Shown: one piece after another, positions 9,222 through 19,559 of the stretch
Position numbering within the stretch: position 1 is the first letter of the stretch
Layout: the number at the start of each line of letters is the position of its first letter
Assembly (NCBI RefSeq): GCF_001570905.1
Contig: NZ_BCSO01000008.1
Coordinates: forward strand, 40,569 to 104,568
DNA length: 64,000 nt
Direction: 5' to 3'
Source: [Zimmermannella] alba NBRC 15616
GTDB lineage: Bacteria > Actinomycetota > Actinomycetes > Actinomycetales > Microbacteriaceae
Notes under the pieces: model-generated
Database searches by the model: none
Seen by the model: only the letters and a program-made list of their open reading frames with translations
What the model was told of the DNA's origin: nothing
Position numbers and translations under genes: made by a program

Positions 9222-10199
9222 CTAGCGCGTCGTGCCCGCGATTTTCGGCAGTGCGCCGCCAGCGGCAGCGTTCCGATCGGGGCGGAAGTTTGTGACGTCG
9301 ACGCCCTCAAGCCCGTGGACGAGGGCGATCTCGTCTTCGATCTGGGCAGCTTCCCACTCTTCGGGGCCGACGAGCGGGAGGCGAACGCGGGGCGAGGCGA
9401 TGCGGCCGAGGCCGTGGAGGATGTACTTCGTCGAGACAGTGCCGGGCACGTGCGTCATCGTGGCGCGCACGAGCGGCTCGAGGAGTCGGTGCTGCTCGGT
9501 TGCCGTCGTGAGGTCACCGCGGTTCACCGCGTCAATCATGGTGCGGTACGGCCCCGGCGCAATGTTCGCGGTGACGCCGATGAGGCCCGCGGCACCGATC
9601 GACAGTTCCGGCAGCGCATTTGCGTCGTCGCCCGCAAAGTAGAGGAGCGAGGTCTGGTTCATGACCCGGCTCGCCTCAGCGAAGTTGCCCTTCGCATCTT
9701 TCACCGCGAGCACATTCGGGTGCTTCGCGAGGCGCATGATCGTCTCGTACTTGATTGGGATGCCGGAACGGCCCGGGATGTCGTAAAGGATCATCGGCAG
9801 GTCGGTCGCGTTCGCGATCATGCGGAAGTGCGTGAGCACACCGGCCTGCGTGGGCTTGTTGTAGTAGGGCGTGACGGCCATGATGCCGTCGGCGCCAGCA
9901 GCCTCAGACTGCTTCACCAGCTGGATGGCGTGCGCGGTTTCGTTGGAGGGACCACCCTGGATGATCTTCGCGCGGCCGGCCGCCACGCTCTTGCCGACCT
10001 CGACCAGACGGATCTTCTCTGCATCCGTCAGGGTGGAAGTTTCACCGGTGGTGCCGGAGATGACGATTCCGTCGGCGCCACGAGCGATCACGTCTTCCAT
10101 GTGCTGCTCAACGCCGCCCCAATCGACTTCGCCGTCGATCGTCATCGGCGTCACGAGCGCCACGAGGACTTGGCCAAAAGGATTCTCGATGCTCGTCAC
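9222..10199 (-). CDS. dapA: 4-hydroxy-tetrahydrodipicolinate synthase
   Basis: A 325-residue enzyme that condenses pyruvate with aspartate semialdehyde, the entry step to lysine and meso-diaminopimelate for the cell wall. The Schiff-base lysine is K167 in AVKDAKG, the catalytic Tyr is in ILYDIPGRSG, and SGTTGETSTL forms the pyruvate site. The start is placed at the GTG at 10199; GGGGGAG abuts it, an unusually short spacing. A long upstream in-frame extension was rejected because it is low-complexity Ser/Arg and overlaps the ligase gene. Confidence 0.94.
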   Translation of the reverse strand: MTSIENPFGQVLVALVTPMTIDGEVDWGGVEQHMEDVIARGADGIVISGTTGETSTLTDAEKIRLVEVGKSVAAGRAKIIQGGPSNETAHAIQLVKQSEAAGADGIMAVTPYYNKPTQAGVLTHFRMIANATDLPMILYDIPGRSGIPIKYETIMRLAKHPNVLAVKDAKGNFAEASRVMNQTSLLYFAGDDANALPELSIGAAGLIGVTANIAPGPYRTMIDAVNRGDLTTATEQHRLLEPLVRATMTHVPGTVSTKYILHGLGRIASPRVRLPLVGPEEWEAAQIEDEIALVHGLEGVDVTNFRPDRNAAAGGALPKIAGTTR

Positions 10200-10245
10200 C
10201 TCCCCCAGTCTACCGCTACCCCGTGACGCGGTCCGAGCTCCCCGG

Positions 10246-12072
10246 CTAGGAGCGCTTGAGCTCCGGGAAATCGCCCTCGCGCCATTCGTTGGGGATCCGC
10301 TCACCGCGACGGGCCAGCTGCTGCTCACGGTCGCGCAGCTCAACACGACGGATCTTGCCGGATGAGGTCTTCGGGAGGTCCTGGAACTCGATCCGTCGCA
10401 CGCGCATGTACGGCGGGAGACCGGCACGGGCGTGCTTCAAGATCTCAAACGCCGCGTGTTCGTCCGGCTCAATGCCCTCAGCCAATTGCACGTAGGCCTT
10501 CGTGATGTTGAGGCGCGTCTCATCCGGTGCACCGATGACCGCGGCTTCCACAACGTAGGGATGCTCGACGAGCACCGACTCGACTTCGAAGGGTGAGACC
10601 TTGTAATCGGAGGACTTGAAGATGTCGTCCGTTCGGCCGACAAAGGTGTAGCGCCCCTCAGGGTCGCGCTGCGCGACATCACCCGTGTGGAACACCTCGC
10701 CGCGACAACGATCCGCCGTCGCCTCCGGGTCACCCGCATACCCGACCATGAGGTTGAGAGGACGACCGTCGCGGAGCTCGAGGCACACCTCACCTTCCGC
10801 GCGGGGACGGTCGGACGGGATCCGCTCCCCCGTGTGCTCATCGACGAGGACGATCGAGACGCCAGGCAGCGGACGCCCCATCGATCCGGGCAGCTGATCC
10901 GGGTCGCCGGGAAGATTGCCGATGATCGCGGTCGTTTCGGTCTGCCCGTACCCGTCGCGAATCTCCAGCCCCCACCACTCGCGGATGCGGGCAATAACTT
11001 CCGGGTTGAGTGGCTCACCCGCCGAAAGCAGCTCGCGCAGGCCACGCGGCCGGTCACTCGCGCACTCTTGGATGAGCATGCGCCACACGGTCGGCGGCGC
11101 GCAGAACGTGTTCACGCACTGCTCATCAAGCACGCGCAGCAGACGCGAGGCCTGGAAGCGCACCACGTTGTCGACCACGATCGTGGCGCCCACGTGCCAC
11201 GGCGCGAAGAACGCACTCCAGGCGTGCTTCCCCCATCCGGGCGAGGAGATCACCATGTGCGTGTCCCCCGGCTTCACGCCAATCCACGCCATCGTGGAGA
11301 GGTGCCCGGCGGGATACGACAGGTGCGAGTGGACGACAATCTTCGGCTTCGACGTCGTCCCCGACGTGAAGTAGATGATGGCCGGGTCCGCTCCCCCAAC
11401 CGGGCTGAGGTACGCCGACTCATCGACGGCCGATGCTTCGGGCAGGAACCGCAAGCGCTCGCGGTTGAGGTCATCCTCCGGGGTATTCGTGAACTCGAGC
11501 GCGACCCGCTCTGCACCCTTCGCGCCACCCACGGCGATAAGACCGAAGTCGCCTTCTACGGCGTCGAACTTTTCGGCATCCGCTTCGTCCGTGATGACCC
11601 AGCGCACTTCGGCGCGAGTGACGCGATCCACGAGCTCGTGCGGGCCGAGCACGATTGCCGTCGGCAGCATGACCGCGCCGAGCTTCATGACCGCGAGCAT
11701 CGACACCCACAACTCGACTCGGTTGGCGAGCATGAGCATGACGACATCACCCTCGCTGATGCCCAGTCCACGGAGGTGGTGGGCAACTGCGTTGGAGCGG
11801 CGACGAAGCTCATCGAAGCTGTAGTCGGCGACGCTGCCGTCATCTTCGATGATGCGAAGCGCAGTGACGTCGTTCCCGTCTGCCGCGGGGTCGAACACAT
11901 CGCGGGCCCAGTTGAAGTGGTCGCCGAGTTCGGGCCAGCGGAAGGTATCCCGTGCGCGCTGCGGCTCTGCGAGGAGCTCGAGCAGTCCGTCACGTGCCTC
12001 GCGGAAGAGCGCACCGTTTCGCTTGGACTCTTCGATGAGTGCGTGGGTGCGGGCCTCGTCGTGCGTCGTCAT
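10246..12072 (-). CDS. AMP-forming acyl-CoA (acetyl-CoA-like) synthetase
   Basis: A 608-residue ANL-superfamily adenylate-forming ligase that activates a carboxylic acid with ATP and CoA. Motifs are the P-loop YFTSGTTSKPK, the adenylate motif GYGQTETT, TGDVAQRDPEGRY, the hinge GRTDDIFKSSDYK and the C-terminal KTSSGKIRR with its catalytic lysine. The closest known types are medium-chain acyl-CoA synthetases and acetyl-CoA-synthetase homologues; the substrate cannot be read off. The start at 12072 was chosen over an in-frame TTG 12 bases upstream. It follows the arc operon terminator, so it has its own promoter. Confidence 0.86.
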   Translation of the reverse strand: MTTHDEARTHALIEESKRNGALFREARDGLLELLAEPQRARDTFRWPELGDHFNWARDVFDPAADGNDVTALRIIEDDGSVADYSFDELRRRSNAVAHHLRGLGISEGDVVMLMLANRVELWVSMLAVMKLGAVMLPTAIVLGPHELVDRVTRAEVRWVITDEADAEKFDAVEGDFGLIAVGGAKGAERVALEFTNTPEDDLNRERLRFLPEASAVDESAYLSPVGGADPAIIYFTSGTTSKPKIVVHSHLSYPAGHLSTMAWIGVKPGDTHMVISSPGWGKHAWSAFFAPWHVGATIVVDNVVRFQASRLLRVLDEQCVNTFCAPPTVWRMLIQECASDRPRGLRELLSAGEPLNPEVIARIREWWGLEIRDGYGQTETTAIIGNLPGDPDQLPGSMGRPLPGVSIVLVDEHTGERIPSDRPRAEGEVCLELRDGRPLNLMVGYAGDPEATADRCRGEVFHTGDVAQRDPEGRYTFVGRTDDIFKSSDYKVSPFEVESVLVEHPYVVEAAVIGAPDETRLNITKAYVQLAEGIEPDEHAAFEILKHARAGLPPYMRVRRIEFQDLPKTSSGKIRRVELRDREQQLARRGERIPNEWREGDFPELKRS

Positions 12073-12146
12073 GGAGCTATTCAACCACCGACCCGCAATA
12101 TCCCTCCGCCAACGTCAGCGCGCGAAGTCTGTACCTCAGAAACAAG

Positions 12147-12180
12147 GATTGGGGCCGGCCCCGAAGGACCGACCCCAATC
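12147..12180 (-). terminator. Terminator of the arginine deiminase operon
   Basis: Reading the minus strand, a 15-base stem with two G-T pairs is closed by a TTCG tetraloop. The outer arms are GATTGGGG and CCCCAATC. It lies 25 bases after the arcC stop and is followed by a moderately T-rich stretch. This is a strong intrinsic terminator. Confidence 0.82.
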
Positions 12181-12204
12181 TGCTGCACTGCAGGTGGCTA
12201 AAGA

Positions 12205-13125
12205 CTATGCAGTCTTGAGCTCAGCACCCGGCTTGATGAGCGTGCCAGCTTCGCCGCGGACGATCTTCTCGATGTCCGAGAGCGAACCGATGACAGCCGA
12301 CTTGCCGCTTGCCTGGACGAAGTTGATGCAGCCCATGACCTTCGGGCCCATCGAACCCTTGGCGAACTCCATGTTGAGGAGTTCTTCGGGGCTTGCTTCG
12401 ACAACGCGACGCTGCTCCGGCGTACCCCAGTCGAGGTAGAGGCCGTCGACGTCGGTCGCGATGATGAGCATGTCAGCCTCGAGACCAGCAGCGAGAACAG
12501 CAGCTGCGAGGTCCTTGTCGATGACAGCTTCGATGCCCTTGACCTTGCCGTCTTCGACAACGGTCGGGATACCGCCACCACCGGCGCAGACGACGAGGGT
12601 GCCCTTGTCGACGAGCGTCTTGATGTCCTCGATCGGGAGGACAGCCTTCGGCTTCGGGCTCGGGACGACGCGGCGGAACGACGTGCCGTCAGGAGCGATC
12701 GACCAGCCCTTTTCGTCGGCGAGCTTCTTGGCCTCTTCTTCGGTGTAGATGGGGCCAATCGGCTTCGTCGGGTTCTGGAACGCCGGGTCGTTCGCGTCAA
12801 CCTCGGTGAGGGTGATGAACGTTGCGACGTTGCGGCCCGGAGCGTGGTTGCGAACTTCCTGCTCGAGCGTGTAACCGATCATTGCCTGGGTCTCGGCGCC
12901 GAGGACGTCGAGCGGGTAGGCGGGGACGTCGGTGTATGCGGCAGCCTGGAGAGCCAGGAGGCCGACCTGCGGGCCGTTACCGTGCGAGATGACGACCGTG
13001 TGCTCGTCGGTGAGGGTGCAAATGCTCTTTGCAGCCGTGACGATGTTGGCGTGCTGGTTCTCGTACGTCATCGGCTCGCCGCGCTGGAGGAGCGCGTTAC
13101 CGCCGAGTGCGATCACAATCTTCAT
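12205..13125 (-). CDS. arcC: Carbamate kinase
   Basis: A 306-residue enzyme, last step of the arginine deiminase pathway: carbamoyl phosphate plus ADP gives ATP, CO2 and ammonia. Family motifs are [15 protein letters not shown] at the N-terminus, [24 protein letters not shown] and [13 protein letters not shown] near the C-terminus. Length is typical. It is the last gene of arcD-arcA-arcB-arcC, 54 bases after arcB. Confidence 0.95.
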   Translation of the reverse strand: MKIVIALGGNALLQRGEPMTYENQHANIVTAAKSICTLTDEHTVVISHGNGPQVGLLALQAAAYTDVPAYPLDVLGAETQAMIGYTLEQEVRNHAPGRNVATFITLTEVDANDPAFQNPTKPIGPIYTEEEAKKLADEKGWSIAPDGTSFRRVVPSPKPKAVLPIEDIKTLVDKGTLVVCAGGGGIPTVVEDGKVKGIEAVIDKDLAAAVLAAGLEADMLIIATDVDGLYLDWGTPEQRRVVEASPEELLNMEFAKGSMGPKVMGCINFVQASGKSAVIGSLSDIEKIVRGEAGTLIKPGAELKTA

Positions 13126-13179
13126 GAGATGCCTTTCCGAATGGAATTCTTGGCTAGATAACTTGTTGGAAAGTTCGGA

Positions 13180-14181
13180 CTAGCCGAGGGTGGCGACCAT
13201 GATCGCCTTGATCGTGTGCATGCGGTTTTCCGCCTGCTCGAACGAGATGTTGGCCGGGCCCTCGAAGACGTCCTCGGTGACCTCGATGCCGTTGGCGAGC
13301 TCGGGGTACTTCTCAGCGATGTCAGCGCCGACCTTCGTCTCCGAGTTGTGGAAGGCGGGGAGGCAGTGCATGAACTTCACGCGGGGGTTCTCAGCAGCGG
13401 CCATGAGCTCTGCGTTGACCTGGTACGGGAGGAGAGCCTGGATGCGCTCGCCCCACGACTCGATCGGCTCACCCATCGACACCCAAACGTCGGTGTAGAT
13501 GAAGTCAACGCCCTTGACAGCAGCCTTGACGTCGTCGGTGACGGTCATCTTGGCGCCCGAAGCGTCAGCGAAGACCTGGCACTGCTCGACGAGCTCGGCC
13601 TCGGGCTGGAGGTTCGTCGGGGCACCGATGCGGACGTCCATGCCGAGCTTCGCACCGATCATGAGGAGCGAGTTCGAGACGTTGTTGCGGCCGTCGCCAA
13701 CGTAGGCGAACGAGATCTCGTGGAGCGGCTTGTCAGCGTGCTCGATCATCGTGAGGACGTCGGCGAGCATCTGGGTCGGGTGGAACTCGTCCGTGAGGCC
13801 GTTGTAGACCGGGACGTTCGAGTACTCGTGGAGCTCTTCAACAGCCTTCTGCGACTTGCCGCGGTACTCGATGGCGTCGTACATACGGCCGAGCACGCGA
13901 GCGGTGTCCTTCATCGACTCCTTGTGGCCGATCTGCGAACCGGTCGGCTCGAGGTAGGTCACGCAGGCACCCTGGTCGTATGCGGCAACCTCGAAGGCGC
14001 AACGCGTACGGGTCGAGGTCTTCTCGAAGATGAGGGCGATGTTCTTGCCCTTGAGGCGCTGCACCTCGTTGCCTGCGTACTTGGCGCGCTTGAGGTCGCG
14101 CGACAGGTCAAGGAGGTACTGGAGGTCACGGGGCGTGTGGCTGAGGAGGCTGAGCACGCTGTGGCGGTTGTTGTACGGCAT
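13180..14181 (-). CDS. arcB: Catabolic ornithine carbamoyltransferase
   Basis: A 333-residue enzyme that splits citrulline with phosphate into ornithine and carbamoyl phosphate. The carbamoyl-phosphate site STRTR is at residues 56-60. The ornithine-binding loop with [10 protein letters not shown] is near the C-terminus, and [12 protein letters not shown] is also present. Placement between arcA and arcC, and length near 335, indicate the catabolic form rather than biosynthetic argF. Confidence 0.94.
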   Translation of the reverse strand: MPYNNRHSVLSLLSHTPRDLQYLLDLSRDLKRAKYAGNEVQRLKGKNIALIFEKTSTRTRCAFEVAAYDQGACVTYLEPTGSQIGHKESMKDTARVLGRMYDAIEYRGKSQKAVEELHEYSNVPVYNGLTDEFHPTQMLADVLTMIEHADKPLHEISFAYVGDGRNNVSNSLLMIGAKLGMDVRIGAPTNLQPEAELVEQCQVFADASGAKMTVTDDVKAAVKGVDFIYTDVWVSMGEPIESWGERIQALLPYQVNAELMAAAENPRVKFMHCLPAFHNSETKVGADIAEKYPELANGIEVTEDVFEGPANISFEQAENRMHTIKAIMVATLG

Positions 14182-14256
14182 TGTGTTTCTCTTTCCCTTG
14201 GGTTACTGCGGTGCAGCGGTTGTTGGGTGTTTCTTTGGGCCTTGCGGCCCTGGAGG

Positions 14257-14287
14257 CCGCGCCCGGAGTAAGGCTCCGGGCGCGGCT
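14257..14287 (-). terminator. Strong hairpin between arcA and arcB
   Basis: A perfect 13-base GC-rich stem (GCCGCGCCCGGAG at 14257-14269 with its complement at 14275-14287) and a 5-base loop, inside the 145-base arcA-arcB gap. A smaller hairpin (GGGCC-TTGC-GGCCC) follows it in the direction of transcription. There is no T-tract. It probably acts as a partial terminator or an mRNA stabiliser that favours arcA over arcBC. Confidence 0.55.
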
Positions 14288-14326
14288 CCCGGGTTCGTGC
14301 TAGATCAGAGGGACTCAGCGCGAGGC

Positions 14327-15577
14327 TTAGTACTCGATCTCGTCACGGAGGATCGGGCAGGTCATGCAGCGGCCACCACCGCGGCCACGGCCGAGCTCGG
14401 AGCCCGAAATCTCGATAACCTCAACGCCTGCCTCGCGGAGCTTGGCGTTGGTTGCGGTGTTGCGGTCGTAGCCGACGACGACACCCGGCTCGAGGGCGAT
14501 GACGTTGTTGCCGTCATCCCACTGCTCGCGAGCGATGCCGAAGCGGTCGCCACCGGTGGTGACGGTGCGGAACTTGCCGCCCACTGCGTCTGCAACGGTG
14601 TCGATGAAGTGCTTCTCCGAAACCGAAGCGGTGAAGCCCGACTCCGTCGAGCTGTCGGGACGGAGCTCGATCGTCTTGATCTGGTCAACGACGGGCTCGT
14701 AAGCGTTCACGACGTCGCGGTCGCAGAAGGTGAAGACGGTGTCGAGGTGCATGGCCGAACGGGTCTTCGGCATCACGCCGAGGAGGAAGCGCTCTGCAGC
14801 GCCGGCCTCGAACATGGCCTTGGCAACAGCCGAAGCTGCGCGGTACGAGGTGCGCTCACCGAGACCGATGGCGACAACACCCTTACCGAGCGGCATGACG
14901 TCGCCACCCTCGATCGAAGCCGAGCCGTAGTCGATCGACTCGTCGCCGCCGTACCACACCGGGAAGTCGAGGTCCTTGAAGTCCGGGTGGAACTTGTAGA
15001 CCGAGTGGGTGATGAGCGTTTCCTGCTGGCGAGCGCTCCAGTACATCGGGTTGATCGTCACACCACCGAAGATCCACGACGAGTTGTCGCGCATGAACTG
15101 TGTGTTCGGGATCGGGTCGATGACGAAGTTCTCGTCCTGGACGCCGTCGCGGAAGGCCTTGACGATCGGGCCCTGGAGGTCGGCCGGGAGTTCGTCGTAG
15201 GCGATACCACCGATGAGGCGCTCTGCGAGCTCCTTCGAGTCCATCTCGTCAAGCCACGGACGGATCTCTTCGCGGAGACCGAAACCAACGACCGAGAAGG
15301 CGAGCTTGCGGTCGAGGAGCCAGGCGCGGGCTTCGTTGTCCGAGAGGACCTCGGCGAGGGTCTGGTGGAGCTCGTAAACCTTGATGTCGCGTGCTTCCAT
15401 CTTTGCGACGAAGTCAGCGTGGTCACGCTGAGCCTGCTCAACCCAGAGGACGTCGTCGTAGAGAAGGTCGTCACACGTGGTGGGCGTCAGGCGCTCGTGT
15501 GCGAGGCCCGGACGGCAGACCATCACCTTACGGAGCTTCCCAGCCTCCGAGTAAACGCCAACCTTGTTTTCTGACAT
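14327..15577 (-). CDS. arcA: Arginine deiminase
   Basis: A 416-residue enzyme that hydrolyses arginine to citrulline and ammonia. The nucleophile is the first Cys of the C-terminal GGGRCMTCP (residue 404), matching Cys406 of the Pseudomonas enzyme. [12 protein letters not shown] carries the substrate-binding Asp and MHLDTVFTF the catalytic His. The ATG at 15577 is chosen over one at 15586 because AAGGAG is then at the right distance. Between arcD (gap about 110 bases) and arcB. Confidence 0.96.
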   Translation of the reverse strand: MSENKVGVYSEAGKLRKVMVCRPGLAHERLTPTTCDDLLYDDVLWVEQAQRDHADFVAKMEARDIKVYELHQTLAEVLSDNEARAWLLDRKLAFSVVGFGLREEIRPWLDEMDSKELAERLIGGIAYDELPADLQGPIVKAFRDGVQDENFVIDPIPNTQFMRDNSSWIFGGVTINPMYWSARQQETLITHSVYKFHPDFKDLDFPVWYGGDESIDYGSASIEGGDVMPLGKGVVAIGLGERTSYRAASAVAKAMFEAGAAERFLLGVMPKTRSAMHLDTVFTFCDRDVVNAYEPVVDQIKTIELRPDSSTESGFTASVSEKHFIDTVADAVGGKFRTVTTGGDRFGIAREQWDDGNNVIALEPGVVVGYDRNTATNAKLREAGVEVIEISGSELGRGRGGGRCMTCPILRDEIEY

Positions 15578-15686
15578 GTAGCTCATCTCCTTCAGAAGAT
15601 GTCGTTGTTTGTAGCTGATTTCGCCGAGTTGGGAGGGGCGGGAGAGGACGGCGGGCCTTGTTCCCCACCCCGTACGTTGCGCTTGC

Positions 15687-17192
15687 TTAGACGGTGATCA
15701 CACCGGTGGCGAGCAGGACAGCACCTGCCACAGCCGCGATGGCCACGATGATCATGACGATGAGGTCCACGGTCGAGAACATCTTCGCCTTGGCTTCCTT
15801 ACGCGCCCAGATGTACAGCGGGGTACCGATGAGGTAGAAGATCGCTGCGATGAGCAGGTAGCCGAGACCACCGGCGTACACGAGCCAGACGCCGTACGCC
15901 GAGGCGACTAGGCCGACCAGGATGTCCGAACCGCGGCCCTTGCCACCTTCGTACCCCTCCTTGCCCTGGACTGCGTTGACGAGCTGGAACAGCGCGCTCC
16001 ACAGATAGGGAAGGAGGATGAGGCTCGAGGCGAGGATGATGAGGCCGGTGTAGCCCGAACCATCGAAGATCGTCCACACGAGGAGGATCTGCATGGCGAT
16101 GGTCGTGAGCCACAGTGCACCCGACGGCGTGCCGTTCTTGTTGAGGCGACCAACCCACTTGGGAAGGATTGCTTCGTTGGACGGCTCGCGGAAGATCTCA
16201 GCGCACAGGAGCACCCATGCAAGGATCGCGCCGAGGAGCGAGATGATGAGGCCGATTGCGATGAAGGCTGCACCCCACGGGCCAACGACGTGCGCGAGCA
16301 CACCGGCCATGGACGGGTCTTCGAGCTCTGCAATTTCCGGACGCTGCATCACTGCGAACGAGAAGAGGTTCACGCTCACGAGGAGGAGCAGCACGCCGAG
16401 GAAGCCGATGACGGTTGCCTTACCGACGTCCGAGCGAGTCTTTGCACGGCTCGAGTAGACCGATGCACCTTCAATACCGATGAACACCCACACGGTGATG
16501 AGCATCATGTTCTTCACCTGGTCGAAGGCGCTTCCGAGGGTCTCGCCGTCGAAGAGGGTGGTCTCACCCCAGAAGTCCTGCGAAAAGACACCAGCGTTGA
16601 ACGCGAAGCCGACGAGGACAATGAAGGTGAGAATCGGGACGACCTTAGCGATCGTCACAATCGTGTTGATGAAGGTTGCCTCACGGACACCTGCAAGAAG
16701 CAGGAAGTGAAGCACCCAGATCAGGATCGACGAACCAACAATCACAAGGATGTTGGCACCGCCGTCTACAAGCAGGTTCTGGTCACTCTTGAAGACCGGG
16801 AAGAAGTATCCGAGCGTCGAGAAGAGCAGAACGAGGTAACCGATGTTACCGATCCACGCGGAGAGCCAGTATCCCCACGCAGAGGTAAAACCGATGTAGT
16901 TACCGAAGCCTGCACGAGCGTATCCGTACACACCGCCGTCAATTTCGGGGCGGCGGCGCGAAAGCGCCTGGAACGCAAACGCGAGCGCGAGCATACCGAC
17001 GCCGGTGATGAGCCAGCCGATAATCAGCGGGCCGGGGGCGGCTGCAGCTGCCATCTGCGAGGGCAGTGCGAAGATGCCGCCACCGATCATCGATCCGACG
17101 ACGAGGGCAATAAGTGCGCCGAGTGGGAGCTTCCCCTCGGCGGAGCCTTCAGCAGTGGCTCCTGTTTCGATGGTGTTCGTGACGTTGGTCAC
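15687..17192 (-). CDS. arcD: Arginine/ornithine antiporter
   Basis: A 501-residue APC-superfamily membrane protein with about 12 hydrophobic helices that swaps external arginine for internal ornithine without spending energy. The first helix has [20 protein letters not shown], the conserved substrate-site glycine stretch of basic amino acid antiporters. The GTG at 17192 has GGGAGG at proper distance; a longer in-frame start adds only a basic stretch. First gene of the arc operon. Confidence 0.92.
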   Translation of the reverse strand: MTNVTNTIETGATAEGSAEGKLPLGALIALVVGSMIGGGIFALPSQMAAAAAPGPLIIGWLITGVGMLALAFAFQALSRRRPEIDGGVYGYARAGFGNYIGFTSAWGYWLSAWIGNIGYLVLLFSTLGYFFPVFKSDQNLLVDGGANILVIVGSSILIWVLHFLLLAGVREATFINTIVTIAKVVPILTFIVLVGFAFNAGVFSQDFWGETTLFDGETLGSAFDQVKNMMLITVWVFIGIEGASVYSSRAKTRSDVGKATVIGFLGVLLLLVSVNLFSFAVMQRPEIAELEDPSMAGVLAHVVGPWGAAFIAIGLIISLLGAILAWVLLCAEIFREPSNEAILPKWVGRLNKNGTPSGALWLTTIAMQILLVWTIFDGSGYTGLIILASSLILLPYLWSALFQLVNAVQGKEGYEGGKGRGSDILVGLVASAYGVWLVYAGGLGYLLIAAIFYLIGTPLYIWARKEAKAKMFSTVDLIVMIIVAIAAVAGAVLLATGVITV

Positions 17193-17512
17193 GGCGCCTC
17201 CCAAGGCCAGGGGCGAGGATCGTCTCGCCCGCATATCGGGGTCGATTATCTATCGCCCCGCGAGGCCCGTGGCTGTCCGGCCTTTCCGACCTCGCAACCT
17301 CAACGTTATTCACTCCGACGAAGGTTGCAACCGTTTTGCCGCATACTCCAAGGTTCCCCAGCGGGTAGCGATCAGATTTGGAGGTTGCACTAAATGCTGT
17401 TCACCGCGAATTTTCTCGACGTAGAGAAATCTGTCGGATTCTCCTCCCGGATGAAAATGGGTGAGGAAATAGCAACTTCAAGGAATGCACAAATGTGTTG
17501 TTCTTTCTACAC
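17193..17512 (-). promoter_or_regulatory. arc operon upstream region with GGTTGC repeats
   Basis: This gene-free stretch precedes arcD; with the lepA terminator it makes up the roughly 390 bases between arcD and lepA. It holds a perfect 10-base palindrome GGTTGCAACC at 17323-17332. Half-sites flank it: GCAACCT at 17294-17300 and AGGTTGCA at 17382-17389. A run of similar half-sites around a palindrome looks like an operator for a dimeric regulator of the arc operon. It does not resemble the known ArgR box closely, and no regulator gene is adjacent. Promoter elements were not assigned. Confidence 0.45.
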
Positions 17513-17555
17513 AAAAAACGTGCCGCCCCTTTGGTATTACCAAAGGGGCGGCACG
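17513..17555 (-). terminator. Rho-independent terminator of lepA
   Basis: A perfect 16-base stem (CGTGCCGCCCCTTTGG at 17519-17534, complement at 17540-17555) with a 5-base loop. On the minus strand it is followed by six T residues. It starts 29 bases after the lepA stop. Confidence 0.92.
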
Positions 17556-17583
17556 GGGTAGAGTGCCCCGCCACCACTGGGGG

Positions 17584-19434
17584 CTATTTCTTCTCCTTGC
17601 CCTCCACGTCACCGGAGAGCGCGGCGATGAAGGCCTCCTGCGGCACTTCGACGCGGCCGACCATCTTCATGCGCTTCTTGCCTTCCTTCTGCTTCTCGAG
17701 CAGCTTGCGCTTGCGGGAGATGTCACCGCCGTAGCACTTGGCAAGCACGTCCTTGCGGATAGCGCGGATCGTCTCACGCGCGATGATGCGAGCACCCACT
17801 GCTGCCTGGATCGGCACCTCGAACTGCTGACGAGGGATGAGTTTGCGCAGTCGCTCCGCCATGAGCGTGCCGTAGGAGTAGGCCTTGTCCTTGTGGACGA
17901 TGGCGGAGAAAGCATCCACTTTGTCACCCTGCAACAGAATGTCGACCTTCACGAGGTCGGCAACCTGGTCCCCCATGGGCTCGTAGTCGAGCGAGGCGTA
18001 GCCCTGCGTGCGGGACTTCAACTGATCGAAGAAGTCGAAGACAATCTCACCGAGCGGCACCTGGTAACGAAGCTCGACGCGTTCTTCCGAGAGATAGTCC
18101 ATGTTGAGGAGGGATCCGCGGCGAGACTCGCACAGTTCCATCACCTTGCCCACGTAGTCCTTCGGCGTGAGGATCGCGGCGCGCACGACAGGCTCGCGCA
18201 CCTCAATGATGCGTCCTTCTGGATACTCGGACGGGTTCGTCACCGTGTGGACGACGTTGTCTTCTGTTGTGACCTCGTAGATCACCGACGGCGCCGTAGT
18301 AATGAGGTCAAGCCCAAACTCGCGAGAGAGACGCTCAGTCACGATCTCGAGGTGGAGTAGACCCAGGAAGCCGACGCGAAAACCGAAGCCGAGAGCAACC
18401 GAGGTTTCGGGCTCGTAGTTGAGGGCGGCATCCGAGAGCTTGAGCTTGTCGAGTGCGTCACGCAGCTCCGGATAGTCGCTCGCGTCAATCGGGTAGAGAC
18501 CCGAAAACACCATCGGCTTCGGGTCAACATAGCCGTCAAGCGGCTCATCGGCCGGCTTCTGCGCGTTCGTGACCGTGTCACCAACCTTCGACTGGCGAAC
18601 ATCCTTCACACCAGTAATGAGGTAGCCCACTTCACCAACGGCAAGGCCCTTGGTCGGCACGGGCTCAGGCGAGGAGACACCGATCTCGAGGAGCTCGTGG
18701 TTCGCACCGGTCGACATCATCTGGATCTTCTCGCGCGGCGTGAGCTTGCCGTCGATCATGCGGACGTAGGTGACGACACCACGGTAGGGGTCGTACACCG
18801 AGTCGAAAATCATGGCGCGAGCGGCGGCGTCCGCATTCCCCGTCGGCGCCGGGATGCGCTCGACCACGCAGTCGAGCAGCTCCTCCACACCGACTCCGGT
18901 CTTGCCCGACACCCGCAGCACGTCATCCGGGGATCCACCGATGAGGTTCGCCAGCTCTGCCGCGAAACGCTCCGGGTCTGCCGCCGGGAGGTCAATCTTA
19001 TTGAGGACGGGGATGATCTCGAGGTCGTTCTCGAGCGCAAGGTAGAGGTTCGCCAGCGTCTGCGCCTCAATACCCTGCGCAGCATCCACGAGGAGGATGG
19101 CGCCTTCACACGCAGCGAGCGAACGCGAGACCTCGTAGGAGAAGTCGACGTGGCCGGGGGTGTCGATCATGTTGATGGCGAAGGTTTCGCCGCCCACTTC
19201 CCACGGCATGCGCACGGCCTGCGACTTGATCGTGATGCCACGCTCGCGCTCAATGTCCATACGATCGAGGTACTGGGCTCGCATCTCACGGTCGGGAACA
19301 GAACCGGTGATCTGGAGCATGCGGTCGGCGAGCGTTGACTTACCGTGGTCGATGTGCGCGATGATGCAGAAATTGCGGATCCGCGACGGGTCGGTCTTGG
19401 CCGGCTCGAGAGGCTTGGTTGCGCGAGGTGACAT
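17584..19434 (-). CDS. lepA: Elongation factor 4 (LepA), ribosomal back-translocase GTPase
   Basis: A 616-residue GTPase that acts on stalled or mistranslocated ribosomes. G1 is AHIDHGKST (26-34), G3 is DTPGHVDF, G4 is NKIDLP. LepA-specific features include the C-terminal domain with YKADKVDAFS-like and [20 protein letters not shown] sequence. The ATG at 19434 starts the product at [11 protein letters not shown], like relatives; an ATG at 19446 is possible. It lies in the lepA-rpsT-holA neighbourhood and is divergent from the CPBP gene. Confidence 0.95.
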   Translation of the reverse strand: MSPRATKPLEPAKTDPSRIRNFCIIAHIDHGKSTLADRMLQITGSVPDREMRAQYLDRMDIERERGITIKSQAVRMPWEVGGETFAINMIDTPGHVDFSYEVSRSLAACEGAILLVDAAQGIEAQTLANLYLALENDLEIIPVLNKIDLPAADPERFAAELANLIGGSPDDVLRVSGKTGVGVEELLDCVVERIPAPTGNADAAARAMIFDSVYDPYRGVVTYVRMIDGKLTPREKIQMMSTGANHELLEIGVSSPEPVPTKGLAVGEVGYLITGVKDVRQSKVGDTVTNAQKPADEPLDGYVDPKPMVFSGLYPIDASDYPELRDALDKLKLSDAALNYEPETSVALGFGFRVGFLGLLHLEIVTERLSREFGLDLITTAPSVIYEVTTEDNVVHTVTNPSEYPEGRIIEVREPVVRAAILTPKDYVGKVMELCESRRGSLLNMDYLSEERVELRYQVPLGEIVFDFFDQLKSRTQGYASLDYEPMGDQVADLVKVDILLQGDKVDAFSAIVHKDKAYSYGTLMAERLRKLIPRQQFEVPIQAAVGARIIARETIRAIRKDVLAKCYGGDISRKRKLLEKQKEGKKRMKMVGRVEVPQEAFIAALSGDVEGKEKK

Positions 19435-19559
19435 AGTGTCGCCCATTGTCCCATGACGGGAGGCATCGCGGGGCTCGTCCGCCCGGTTCACCCGCGTGGA
19501 CGAGTTTCTTCGGCTGCGTCGCCGATGCGCGGGCAGCTCACGTTCGGGAGGCTGGACGC

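Noticed and set aside
17519..17555. Perfect palindrome as an arc operator
   Set aside because: It is followed by six Ts in the direction of lepA and lies just after its stop, so it is the lepA terminator.
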